The translations under genes were made by a program, and so were the position numbers. From contig NZ_VDUZ01000017.1 of assembly GCF_008039615.1 (NCBI RefSeq), positions 62,001 to 126,000 of the forward strand: 64,000 bases of DNA, read 5' to 3'. This document shows, in pieces, positions 30,727-39,093 of this stretch. Under the pieces are notes generated by a model, which was not told the origin of the DNA, did no database searches, and saw only the letters and a program-made list of their open reading frames with translations. Source of the DNA: Vineibacter terrae. Lineage in GTDB: Bacteria; Pseudomonadota; Alphaproteobacteria; Reyranellales; Reyranellaceae. Numbering within the stretch: position 1 is the first letter of the stretch; every line of letters begins with the position of its first letter.

Positions 30727-32553
30727 CTACGCCGCGCGCCGCGCGAAATCGCTGCCCGGGCGGAAGCCTGCCAGCACCTGCAGCGCCCAGGCTCGCCAGC
30801 CGCGCGTGCGCGCGTCGCGACCCGACGGCATGCCCAGCCACGTCCGCACCGGCACCTGGAACCCGCGCTTGGGCCGCCCTGCCAGCATGTCGCGCACCGG
30901 TGGCGCCAGCAACGGCGGCAGCTCCGCCTTGGTGAGCGGCGGGTCGGCCACGATCAGCGGCGCGAGATCGCGGAAGAAGCGGACATCGACGAACGGCGTG
31001 CGGATCTCCAGCGAGTGCGCCATGCCGGCCCAGTCGGCGTCACGCAGGAGCTGGTTGCGCAGGTAGAAGCTCAATTCCAGGGCCGCAACCCGGCCGTTGC
31101 CCGACCGGACGCCGTCGAGCGCCGCCGCCAGGGTGGCCTGCGAGTCGAGCGCCGCCAGGCCCTGCCGCAGGTAGTCGACATCGACCAGCGCCGGCAGCTC
31201 CCAGGGCATGAACAGGCCGCGGCGCAGCAGGTAGGCCCCGCCATAGGTGCCGCCGTACTCCAGCACCCCGGCATATTTGGGTGATGTGAAGCGCCGCAGC
31301 ACCGGCTCGCTGACGATGCGGAAACCGCGTCCGAGCGCGGCCAGCGGCCCCACGCGGCCGACCAGCCGCACCATCTCCGGCACTTGGCGGAAGCTGGGAT
31401 AGCCGGCGAAGACCTCGTCGCCGCCGATGCCCGACAGCGCCACCTTCAGGCCGGTCGAGGCCGTGGCCTTGCTGACGAAATAGACATTGGTGCCGTCGAT
31501 GGTCGGCTGGTCCATCGCCGTCAGCAAATGATCCCGGGCGGCGGCGAACTCGGCGCGCGCGACCCAGACCGTGCGATGGTCGGTCCGATGATGCCCGGCG
31601 ATCTGGGCCGCGACGGTGGTCTCGTCGTTATCGGTGCCGCGGTACTCGTCGAAGCCCAGCGTCACGCTGCGCAGGGCCTGCGCCGATTGCGGCGCGGCGA
31701 ACTGCGCCACCAGCGAGGAATCGAAGCCGGCCGACAGGAACATGCCCACCGGCACGTCGGCCACCATGTGGTGCTTCACGGTATCGGCAATGCAGTTCCG
31801 CAAATGGTCGATGCGAGCCTGGCCCGTGGGGGCCGGCCGATCCCGCTCCGCCTCCGCCAGAACCGAGGCGACGGCATGGAAGCGGCGGACCGCCGGTAGC
31901 TGCCCTTGCGCAACGGTCATCGTATGGCCGGCAGGCAGGGCCCGGATGCCCTTGTAGAGGGTGAAAGGCTCCGGCACCGAGCCCCACAGCAGGAAGCCGA
32001 TATCGCCTGCCGGCTCGGGTGTGGTGTCGATGCCGCCACCCGCCAGCAGCGCCTTCACCTGCGAGGCAAAACGCAGCGTGCGGCCGTCGTCGGCAACATA
32101 GAGCGGCTTGATGCCGAAGGGATCACGCGCGAAGAACATGGCGCGCCGCTCGCGGTCCCAGATCGAGAGCGCATACATGCCGCGCAGGCGGTCGACCATC
32201 CCCGCGCCGTGCAGGTCATAGAGGTGCAGCAGGACCTCGGTGTCGGATTGCGACACAAACCGCCGGCCGGCCGCCTCGAGCCCGGATCGCAGCTCCCGAT
32301 AGTTGTAGATCTCGCCGTTATAGTTGGCGACCAGGCGACCGCCGTCGAAGCTCATCGGCTGCCAGCCGCCCGGGCCGGGATCGATGATCGCCAGGCGGCG
32401 CTGGGCGAACAAGGCGGTTCCGTCGTCGCTGGCCCAGACGCCCTCGCTGTCAGGTCCGCGCGCCGCCATGGTAGCTGACATGCGGGCGACCACAGCCTGG
32501 TCGTCAGGTCGGGGGCCTGTGCCGTAGTGGAGCAAACCGGCAATGCCGCACAC
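30727..32553 (-). CDS. asnB: Glutamine-hydrolysing asparagine synthase-type amidotransferase
   Basis: A 608-residue protein. The correct start is the GTG at 32553, giving Met-Cys-Gly-Ile-Ala-Gly: removal of Met exposes the catalytic Cys of the class II glutaminase domain. A TTG one codon upstream would block this. The N-terminal Ntn domain contains NYNGEIYNYRELR. The C-terminal synthase domain has the PPi loop as LSAGFDSSLVAQF (Ala replaces the usual second Gly of SGGxDS) and LSGIGGDEVFAGYPSF. In polysaccharide clusters such proteins often amidate sugar acids or other groups rather than make asparagine. The operon continues into the Wzy-like gene 14 bases on. Confidence 0.9.
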   Translation of the reverse strand: MCGIAGLLHYGTGPRPDDQAVVARMSATMAARGPDSEGVWASDDGTALFAQRRLAIIDPGPGGWQPMSFDGGRLVANYNGEIYNYRELRSGLEAAGRRFVSQSDTEVLLHLYDLHGAGMVDRLRGMYALSIWDRERRAMFFARDPFGIKPLYVADDGRTLRFASQVKALLAGGGIDTTPEPAGDIGFLLWGSVPEPFTLYKGIRALPAGHTMTVAQGQLPAVRRFHAVASVLAEAERDRPAPTGQARIDHLRNCIADTVKHHMVADVPVGMFLSAGFDSSLVAQFAAPQSAQALRSVTLGFDEYRGTDNDETTVAAQIAGHHRTDHRTVWVARAEFAAARDHLLTAMDQPTIDGTNVYFVSKATASTGLKVALSGIGGDEVFAGYPSFRQVPEMVRLVGRVGPLAALGRGFRIVSEPVLRRFTSPKYAGVLEYGGTYGGAYLLRRGLFMPWELPALVDVDYLRQGLAALDSQATLAAALDGVRSGNGRVAALELSFYLRNQLLRDADWAGMAHSLEIRTPFVDVRFFRDLAPLIVADPPLTKAELPPLLAPPVRDMLAGRPKRGFQVPVRTWLGMPSGRDARTRGWRAWALQVLAGFRPGSDFARRAA

Positions 32554-32621
32554 CAAAGCCTCGCTTCCCGGCCCAAACCCGACGCGGCCGGTGTCGGTCG
32601 CCAGACACAGAATGGCAATAA

Positions 32622-32650
32622 ATTGTAGTATTTTTAATAACTTATGCTAA
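32622..32650 (-). promoter_or_regulatory. Candidate promoter of the asnB/Wzy-like unit
   Basis: On the minus strand TTAGCA (32650-32645), a 17-base spacer and TACAAT (32627-32622) lie in the AT-rich divergent gap between asnB and the next glycosyltransferase. Transcription would start about 60 bases before the asnB GTG. Four of six and five of six consensus matches; the call is inference. Confidence 0.45.
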
Positions 32651-32691
32651 GTACGCTGAACAATCAATCATTTGTGCACCAGACTCCCGCA

Positions 32692-33885
32692 ATGCGAATC
32701 CTTCACCTGATCGCGACGCTTGCCCGCGAAAGCGGCGGCCCTGCCCAGGCCTGCCTGGAGATGGCCCGCGCCGTGGCCGCGCGTGGCCACGAGGTGACGA
32801 TCTACACCACCAACTGGGCCAGCAACGGCGTCGAGCCCGTCCCGACCTCGGTCCGGCTACAGCAGGACGGGGTCAACGTCACCTATTACCCGGTCCATTT
32901 CCCGCGCTTCTGGAAACCGTCGCTGGCGATGGCATCGGCGCTGCGCCGGGACCTGGCGCAGTTCGATGTCGTGCATCTGCATTCGCTCTACATGTTCCAC
33001 GACTGGCTGGGAGGGCGCCTGTGCCAGCGCCTGGGCGTCCCCTATATCGTGCGCCCGCACGGCATGCTCGATCCGTACATCCGAAGCCGCCATCGCGCCC
33101 GCAAGCAGCTGGTGGAAACGCTGTTCCAGAACCGCGTCCTGCGGCAGGCGACCGCCATCCACTACACCAGCGACGTGGAACGCGAGATCAGCCAGCCGTT
33201 CGATGGCGGCGCGCCCGCCCGGATCGTCCCCTTGGGCGTCGACCTGTCCGGCTTCGACAGCCTGCCGCCAGCCGAGCGCTTCTACCAGATCTGCCCGGAG
33301 ACCCGAGGCCGGCGTGTCATCCTGTTCCTGAGCCGGCTCCATTTCAAGAAAGGGCTGGACCTGCTGATCCCGGCTTTCGCGCGCCTGGCGGCAGAGGATC
33401 CGTCGCTGCACCTGGTGATCGCCGGCCCCGACGACGGCATGCTGGATCAGTGCAAGGCCTGGACGCGGCGCGACGGCGTGCCCGACCGCGTGAGCTTCCC
33501 CGGCATGCTGCGCGGCGAGGACAAGCTGGCGGCCTTCGCCGCCGCATCCGTCTTCTCCCTGCCCTCCTACAGCGAGAACTTCGGCATCGCTGTCGTCGAA
33601 GCCATGGCTGCCGGCCTGCCCGTGGTCATTTCCGACCAGGTCAACATCTGGCGTGAGGTTCAGGCAGGGGGTGGTGCGCTGGTGGTGCGCTGCGACGAGC
33701 AGAAGCTGACCCTGGCGCTGGCCACGGTGCTGCGCGATCCGACATTGGCCGGCGACCTGGCCCACAAGGCGCGCGACACGGTGCAGCGTCTCTACCGCTG
33801 GGACAACGTTGCCGTCGCGCTGGAGGCCATGTACGAGGACGCCGCGGCACGACGCAGCGGCGTGCCGGCGGCCGCGGCTGCATGA
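32692..33885 (+). CDS. GT4-family glycosyltransferase
   Basis: A 397-residue GT-B enzyme from the ATG at 32692 (MRILHLIATLARESGGPAQA). An ATG at 32644 would add 16 unlikely residues and lie inside the AT-rich promoter gap. Features are the N-terminal GGPAQACLEMARAVAARGHE, a central VPLGVDLSGFD, FLSRLHFKKGLDLLIPAFAR, and the E-x7-E motif in SENFGIAVVEAMAAGLPVVI. It resembles WcaL/PimB-like sugar transferases. It is divergent from asnB and upstream of galE (109 bases). Confidence 0.86.
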   Translation: MRILHLIATLARESGGPAQACLEMARAVAARGHEVTIYTTNWASNGVEPVPTSVRLQQDGVNVTYYPVHFPRFWKPSLAMASALRRDLAQFDVVHLHSLYMFHDWLGGRLCQRLGVPYIVRPHGMLDPYIRSRHRARKQLVETLFQNRVLRQATAIHYTSDVEREISQPFDGGAPARIVPLGVDLSGFDSLPPAERFYQICPETRGRRVILFLSRLHFKKGLDLLIPAFARLAAEDPSLHLVIAGPDDGMLDQCKAWTRRDGVPDRVSFPGMLRGEDKLAAFAAASVFSLPSYSENFGIAVVEAMAAGLPVVISDQVNIWREVQAGGGALVVRCDEQKLTLALATVLRDPTLAGDLAHKARDTVQRLYRWDNVAVALEAMYEDAAARRSGVPAAAAA

Positions 33886-33994
33886 TGTCTGCGGCGTTCA
33901 CGTCCCGCGCCGACCGGTAGGCGCGGGTCACCGAAAAGATTCTCGCCGCACACGCCTGAGGCACGCTAGGTGCCGCGACGGCAGGAGGACAGGC

Positions 33995-34972
33995 ATGGCG
34001 CGTAGCGTTGTGGTGACCGGCGGCGCGGGCTTTATCGGCAGTCAGATCTGCAAGCGTCTGGCATCGGCGGGCATCGTTCCGGTCGCCTACGATACTCTGG
34101 AGAAGGGCCATGACTGGGCCGTGCGCTGGGGACCGCTGGAACGCGGCGACATCGGCGACGGGGTGCGTCTGGCCGAGGTTCTGACCCGTCACAAGCCCGA
34201 AGCGATCATCCATCTCGCCGGCTACATCGAAGTCGGCGAATCGATGCGCGATCCCGAACGCTACTGGCACAACAACACGACCAAGACCCAGACCCTGATC
34301 GAGACGGCCGAGGCGCACGGCGTCGAGCGCTTCGTCTTCTCCAGCACCTGCGCCATCTACGGCACGCCCCGGACGCCGCTCCTGGCCGAAACGCACGGCT
34401 TCAAGCCGGCCAGCGTCTACGGCGAGACCAAGCTTGCCGTCGAGCAGATGCTGCGCGCGCCACAGCGCCGGATCCGCAGCCTCGCGCTGCGCTACTTCAA
34501 CGCTGCCGGCGCTGATCCCGACGGCGAGGTCGGCGAGGCGCACGACCCCGAGTCGCACCTGATGCCGCTGGCCATCGACGCGATGCTGGGCATGGGCCAG
34601 CCGCTGTCCGTCTTCGGCGACGACTACGACACGCCCGACGGCACCGGCGTGCGCGACTTCGTGCATGTCGCCGACCTGGCCGACGCCCACGCGCGCGCGC
34701 TCGACTACCTTGCCGACGGCGGCACGGCCACGGCGCTCAACGTCGGCAGCGGCCAGGGCTACAGCGTGCGCCAGCTGATCGACGCCACGGCCCGGATCGC
34801 GGGCCGGCCGGTGCCGCACAGCGTCGGGCCGCGCCGGCCCGGCGATGTCGCCAAGCTGGTGTGCGACACAGCGCTGATCCAGCGCGAGCTGGGCTGGTCG
34901 CCGACCTTGGGCCTGGAGGCCCAGATCGAGCATGCGCTGCGCTGGCGCCGCCAGATGCCACGGCCGTCATAG
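33995..34972 (+). CDS. galE: UDP-glucose 4-epimerase
   Basis: A 325-residue extended SDR enzyme. The NAD-binding GGAGFIGSQ, the catalytic SST (residues 116-118, FSSTCAIYG) and Tyr142/Lys146 in VYGETKLAVE match GalE, as do RYFNAAGADPDGEVGE and RDFVHVADLADAH. It interconverts UDP-glucose and UDP-galactose, supplying donor sugars for the adjacent glycosyltransferases. The start at 33995 is set by AGGAGG 6 bases upstream; longer in-frame starts run into the previous gene. Its stop overlaps the convergent TSUP gene by 6 bases. Confidence 0.94.
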   Translation: MARSVVVTGGAGFIGSQICKRLASAGIVPVAYDTLEKGHDWAVRWGPLERGDIGDGVRLAEVLTRHKPEAIIHLAGYIEVGESMRDPERYWHNNTTKTQTLIETAEAHGVERFVFSSTCAIYGTPRTPLLAETHGFKPASVYGETKLAVEQMLRAPQRRIRSLALRYFNAAGADPDGEVGEAHDPESHLMPLAIDAMLGMGQPLSVFGDDYDTPDGTGVRDFVHVADLADAHARALDYLADGGTATALNVGSGQGYSVRQLIDATARIAGRPVPHSVGPRRPGDVAKLVCDTALIQRELGWSPTLGLEAQIEHALRWRRQMPRPS

Positions 34973-35716
34973 CCACGGACGCAAGGTCAGGTAGGCGCCC
35001 AGCGCCAGCAGGCCCAGCAGGAACCAGCGGCGAAATGTCACCGGCTGCACGCGCAGGCGCAGATATTGCCCGGCGAGCATGCCGGCCAGCGCCGGCACCA
35101 ATGCCAGCAGCGACGTCCCGGCCAGCGGAGCGGCAAACGCGCCGTCGCGCGCCAGCCCCGCCGCCAGGGCCACGGTCGAGACGGTGAAGGACAGGCCCAG
35201 CGCCTGCACCAGCGCCTCCTTGTCGAGGTCCAGCGCCTGCAGGTAGGGCACGGCCGGGATCACGAACACACCGGTCGCGGCCGTGATCAGCCCGGTGGCC
35301 GCCCCGACGACGGGCGACAGCCAGGGCTCGGCGCGGGCCGGCACATGCAGTCGAACGGCGGCAAGGCTCACCAGGGCATAGACGACCAGCGCGATGCCCA
35401 GCCCGACCGTGGCGCGGCCGGCGCCCTCCCCGGTCAACCACCCCGCCCCGGCCCAGGTCCCGGCGCAAACGCCCAGCATCATCAGCCACAGCCGGCGCAG
35501 CAGCGGCCACATTCGGGGGCCGGCCACCAGCTGCCAGACGTTGGTGACGAACGAGGGAATGATCAGCAGCGCCGCCGCCTGCGCCGGCGCCATGATCGCC
35601 CCCAGCAGCCCCATCGCCACGGTGGGCAGCCCCAGGCCGATGACACCTTTCACGAAACCGGCCAGCAGGAACACCGCCGCGATGGCTGACAACAGCAGGA
35701 TGGATGCTTCGGACAT
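34967..35716 (-). CDS. TSUP-family (TauE/SafE) membrane permease
   Basis: A 249-residue polytopic protein with about eight hydrophobic segments. The two-repeat TSUP pattern is visible: the N-terminal FVKGVIGLGLPTVAMGLLGA and the C-terminal TGLITAATGVFVIPAVPYLQ. The family exports or imports organosulfonates, sulfite or small organic anions; the substrate is unknown. The start MSEASILLL is taken at 35716, since longer frames run into the divergent LysR gene. Gene and regulator face each other across about 85 bases, suggesting control by that LysR protein. Confidence 0.85.
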   Translation of the reverse strand: MSEASILLLSAIAAVFLLAGFVKGVIGLGLPTVAMGLLGAIMAPAQAAALLIIPSFVTNVWQLVAGPRMWPLLRRLWLMMLGVCAGTWAGAGWLTGEGAGRATVGLGIALVVYALVSLAAVRLHVPARAEPWLSPVVGAATGLITAATGVFVIPAVPYLQALDLDKEALVQALGLSFTVSTVALAAGLARDGAFAAPLAGTSLLALVPALAGMLAGQYLRLRVQPVTFRRWFLLGLLALGAYLTLRPWL

Positions 35717-35769
35717 GCCCTCGACTTGCAGCGCCGCGCCGCCGGGCACAATGTGGAAGCCGTTGAGCC

Positions 35770-35792
35770 AGCCTTCGTCCTCGCCGAAGGCT
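35770..35792. promoter_or_regulatory. 8-bp inverted repeat between TSUP and LysR genes
   Basis: AGCCTTCG and its exact reverse complement CGAAGGCT flank a 7-base centre, ending 9 bases before the LysR start codon. It could be an operator for autoregulation or a hairpin in the LysR mRNA leader. It lacks the T-N11-A form typical of LysR sites, so the link to LysR is only positional. Confidence 0.35.
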
Positions 35793-35801
35793 GCAGATCC
35801 G

Positions 35802-36698
35802 ATGGCCGCGATGCGCTTCGACCTCACCGACCTGCGCCTGTTCGTCCACGTCGCCGAAGCGGCCAGCATCACACGCGGCGCCGCCGGCGCCCACATGGCG
35901 CTGGCGTCGGCCAGCGCCCGCATCCAGGGCATGGAGCAGGCGCTGGGGGCAGCGCTTCTGCAGCGCGGCCGGCGTGGCGTGACGCTCACGCCGGCCGGAC
36001 AGGCGCTGCTGCACCACGCGCGCCTGGTGCTGCAGCAGGTGGAGCACATGCGCGCCGAGCTGGGGGCATATGCCAGCGGCCTGCGCGGCCACGTGCGCCT
36101 GTGGAGCAACACGGCGGCGCTCAGCGAGTTCCTCCCGGAAGCGCTGGCGGCCTATCTTGCCCGGCATCCGAACATCGATATCGACGTGCAGGAGCGCCCC
36201 AGCTACGCCATCACGCAGGCGGTGGCCGGCGGCTTCGCCGATATCGGGATCGTCACCGATGCTGCAGACCTGACCGGCCTGGAAAGCCTGCCTTTCGCGC
36301 TCGATCGGCTGGTGCTGGTGGCGCCGCGCGGCCATCGCCTGGCGCGCCATCGGCAGGTCGCCTTCCGCGAGGCTGCCCGCTATCCGTTCGTCACGCTGGG
36401 GACCGACAATCCGCTGCAGGAGTACATCAGCCGGCATGCCAGCCGCGCCGGCGCGCCGCCGCAATCGCGCATCCAGATGCGCAGCTTCGAGGCGATCTGC
36501 CGCCTGGTCGCCAACGGCGTCGGGATCGGCGTCGTCTCCGAGACGGCGGCGCGGCGATACCGCCGCGCCCTGCGCTTCGCGACGGTGGCCCTGAGCGACC
36601 CCTGGGCCTTGCGCCGTCTGGTCATCTGCACGCGTCGCCTCGACGCCCTGCCCGTCCATGCCCGCCGCCTCGTCGAGCACCTCAAGGCCACGGCATGA
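35802..36698 (+). CDS. LysR-family transcriptional regulator
   Basis: A 298-residue protein from the ATG at 35802 (MAAMRFDLTDLRLFVHVAEA); the ATG at 35811 is equally possible. The winged HTH covers residues about 8-65 (SITRGAAGAHMALASASARI, RRGVTLTPAGQALL). The effector domain follows, with ADIGIVTDAADLTGLESLPF. Most LysR genes have AAxxLxxSQPAxS in the recognition helix; here it reads AAGAHMALASASARI, as in YeiE/ModE-like relatives of this subgroup. It is divergent from the TSUP gene and coupled (ATGA) to the hydrolase downstream. Confidence 0.9.
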   Translation: MAAMRFDLTDLRLFVHVAEAASITRGAAGAHMALASASARIQGMEQALGAALLQRGRRGVTLTPAGQALLHHARLVLQQVEHMRAELGAYASGLRGHVRLWSNTAALSEFLPEALAAYLARHPNIDIDVQERPSYAITQAVAGGFADIGIVTDAADLTGLESLPFALDRLVLVAPRGHRLARHRQVAFREAARYPFVTLGTDNPLQEYISRHASRAGAPPQSRIQMRSFEAICRLVANGVGIGVVSETAARRYRRALRFATVALSDPWALRRLVICTRRLDALPVHARRLVEHLKATA

Positions 36699-37816
36699 AA
36701 CGCTGGAAGGCGATGCTTGCGGCAGCCGCAGTGGCGCTCGTGGCTGTCGCTGTCGTCGGTCATCCCGTGCGCTGGACCGAAGCGGCGCTGCTGACATTCG
36801 ACATCGCTGCCGGTGGTGCGCCGACGCCTTGGCAAGACGTGACGCCGGCGCCCACCCGCACCACGGTGCGCTGGGCGGTCGACGGCCGTGCCGTCGGGGC
36901 AGACCTCTACACGCCGGGTGGTCGCGCCCGGGCGGCGCTGGTGCTGGTTCCCGGCGCCGCAGCCCTGGGCCGCGAGGACAAGCACCTGGTGGCGTTCGCA
37001 CAGTCGCTGGCGCGGGCCGGGTTCGCGACCTTGGTGCCGGAGCTGCCCGCGGTGCGCCGCCTGGCGTTGTCGCGCGCCGACGCCGACGTGCTGGCGGACG
37101 CGCTGCGGGCGCTGCACCGCCAGGGCCTCGCCGCGGTGCTGGGCGTGGTGGCGATCTCCTATGGCGTCGGCCCGGCGGTGATCGCCACGCTCGAGCCGGA
37201 CGTCAACGGCACCGTGGGCTTCATTGTCGGCATCGGCGGCTACCACAATACCGACGAGGTGATCCGCTACATCACCACGGGCACCTATCGCCGGATCGGC
37301 GACGGCCGCTTGCACCGACGGGCACCCAACCCCTACGCCCGCTGGACCTTCATGCTGGCCAATGCCGAGCGGCTTCCCGACCCGGCCGACGCGGTGCTGC
37401 TGCGAGAGGCGGCGCAGCGCAAGCTCGCCGATCCGGCGGCGCCGACGGCCGACCTGCGTGCCGGCATGACCGCCGATGCCCAGGCCGTGCTCGACCTGAT
37501 GGAGAACGAGGTGCCGGACAAGGTGCCGGCGCTGCTGGCCGCCCTGCCCGATCCGATCCGCACCAACATCGATGCCCTGAATCTGGCGCTTTACGACCTG
37601 GGCGCGCTGAAAGCCCGGCTGATCCTGGTGCACGGCCGCAGCGATCCCACCATCCCCTTCACCGAAAGCGAGGCCCTGGCCGCCGCCGCGCCCAAGGGCG
37701 CCACGTCGCTCTACCTGATCGACGGCATCGGCCATGTCGAGTTCAACGCCGTGAGCATCGCCAATGCCTGGTCGATATGGTCGGCCGTCGACCGCGTGCT
37801 GGCGCAGCGGCGCTGA
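36695..37816 (+). CDS. Alpha/beta hydrolase with N-terminal membrane anchor or signal
   Basis: A 373-residue protein. Residues about 4-22 are hydrophobic (AMLAAAAVALVAVAVVGHP), suggesting export or anchoring. The hydrolase core has LVLVPGAAALG (oxyanion region), the nucleophile elbow AISYGVG with Ser in A-x-S-x-G form, HGRSDPTIPF with the acid Asp, and GIGHVEF with the His. The substrate is unknown. Its ATG overlaps the LysR stop (ATGA), so the two are co-translated, an unusual placement for a regulator gene. Confidence 0.8.
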   Translation: MKRWKAMLAAAAVALVAVAVVGHPVRWTEAALLTFDIAAGGAPTPWQDVTPAPTRTTVRWAVDGRAVGADLYTPGGRARAALVLVPGAAALGREDKHLVAFAQSLARAGFATLVPELPAVRRLALSRADADVLADALRALHRQGLAAVLGVVAISYGVGPAVIATLEPDVNGTVGFIVGIGGYHNTDEVIRYITTGTYRRIGDGRLHRRAPNPYARWTFMLANAERLPDPADAVLLREAAQRKLADPAAPTADLRAGMTADAQAVLDLMENEVPDKVPALLAALPDPIRTNIDALNLALYDLGALKARLILVHGRSDPTIPFTESEALAAAAPKGATSLYLIDGIGHVEFNAVSIANAWSIWSAVDRVLAQRR

Positions 37817-38009
37817 CGACGCCACGTCAGCCATCTTGTGATGATCTGCCGAAAGGAATCCGGCGCCGGCAGATGTGGGGCGACAGCCCCGTTGCGGCGG
37901 GGTATGCTCGCCGCAGGCAGGTCGCGGATATGCGTGACCGGCGGCCGGATTGACCGTCAAGGCACGGATCGTCCACGGCCCTCGAACCAGTTGTTCGGGA
38001 GGATCGTCT

Positions 38010-38879
38010 ATGGCCACCATTCGCAATCCCATTGAATATGCAAACGATTCGCTCAAGGGCCTGGGACATGTGCTGGGCTCGACATTCCACGCTGTCGGCG
38101 GCGCCGACGAAACCCGGCATGCTGCGCCCCCCGTTGTTAGCCGCATCGGATTTGCCGATCTGCGCGATGCGTTGGCCAAGGGGTTCAACGACTTTGGCGC
38201 ATTCCGTACCGACGTAATCTTCCTCGTGCTGGTCTATCCCGTCATCGGCCTGGTGCTGGCGCGCGCGGCCTTCGGCCAGGACATGCTGCCGCTGCTGTTC
38301 CCCCTGGCATCGGGCTTCGCGTTGGTCGGTCCCGTGGCCGCGGTCGGCCTGTACGAGATGAGCCGCCGGCGCGAGCAAGGACACGAGATCAGCTGGGCGG
38401 ACGCCTTCGGCGTGGTCCGCTCGCCGGCGTTCGGCGCCATCATGGTGCTGGGCCTGCTGCTGGTGGGTATTTTCGGCGTCTGGCTGTTCGCAGCGCAACT
38501 CATCTACGACATGACGCTGGGCCCCGAGCCGCCAGCCTCGTTCTTGGGCTTCGCCCATGACGTGTTCACGACCAGCGCTGGTTGGACCATGATCGTGGTC
38601 GGTGTCGGCGTCGGCTTCCTGTTCGCTGTTGCGGTGCTGGCCATCAGCGTCGTGTCGTTCCCGCTGATGCTCGACCGTGGCACGGCGCTGGACACGGCGG
38701 TCGGCACGTCGATCCGGGCCGTGAAGGCCAACCCTGGCCCTATGGCGGTCTGGGGCATGATCGTGGCCGGCGGCCTCGTGCTGGGCTCGATCCCCTTGTT
38801 CATCGGCCTGATCATCGTCATGCCCGTGCTGGGACACGCCACTTGGCACCTCTACCGCAAGGTGGTGCCGCGACCGTAG
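38010..38879 (+). CDS. DUF2189 membrane protein
   Basis: A 289-residue protein with about six transmembrane segments (for example VIFLVLVYPVIGLVLARAAF, AIMVLGLLLVGIFGVWLFAA and TMIVVGVGVGFLFAVAVLAI). The pattern fits DUF2189, an uncharacterised integral membrane family common in alpha- and betaproteobacteria. The start at 38010 has GGGAGGA about 8 bases upstream; a longer in-frame start at 37950 lacks one. It stands alone: about 190 bases follow the hydrolase and about 210 precede the next gene. Function unknown. Confidence 0.82.
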   Translation: MATIRNPIEYANDSLKGLGHVLGSTFHAVGGADETRHAAPPVVSRIGFADLRDALAKGFNDFGAFRTDVIFLVLVYPVIGLVLARAAFGQDMLPLLFPLASGFALVGPVAAVGLYEMSRRREQGHEISWADAFGVVRSPAFGAIMVLGLLLVGIFGVWLFAAQLIYDMTLGPEPPASFLGFAHDVFTTSAGWTMIVVGVGVGFLFAVAVLAISVVSFPLMLDRGTALDTAVGTSIRAVKANPGPMAVWGMIVAGGLVLGSIPLFIGLIIVMPVLGHATWHLYRKVVPRP

Positions 38880-38880
38880 G

Positions 38881-39090
38881 TCAACCACCCGCTACGTCGT
38901 CTCCGCGGGCGCGATACCGATCGCAATCGTCGAGGTGGACGCGCAGCGTGATCAACCGGCCAACGACCTCGAACGGCGGCTCGACATGCGTGACACCAGC
39001 CTTGACGGACCCGTCCGTAAGGCTTTCAGGCTGTGGGATCGACATGCCGGTCCCGCAGACAGCCTCCCGCACCGGAACGCTCGCTTCCAC
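38881..39090 (-). CDS. Possible small hypothetical protein
   Basis: A 69-codon open frame that starts 3 bases after the TctC stop and runs to just past the DUF2189 stop. The predicted protein (MEASVPVREAVCGTG ... FEVVGRLITLRVHLDDCDRY) has a fairly normal composition rather than the Arg-rich composition of antisense shadows, and roughly 70% of codons end in G or C. No family is recognised. It may be the last gene of the monooxygenase operon or chance. Confidence 0.3.
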   Translation of the reverse strand: MEASVPVREAVCGTGMSIPQPESLTDGSVKAGVTHVEPPFEVVGRLITLRVHLDDCDRYRARGDDVAGG

Positions 39091-39093
39091 TGC

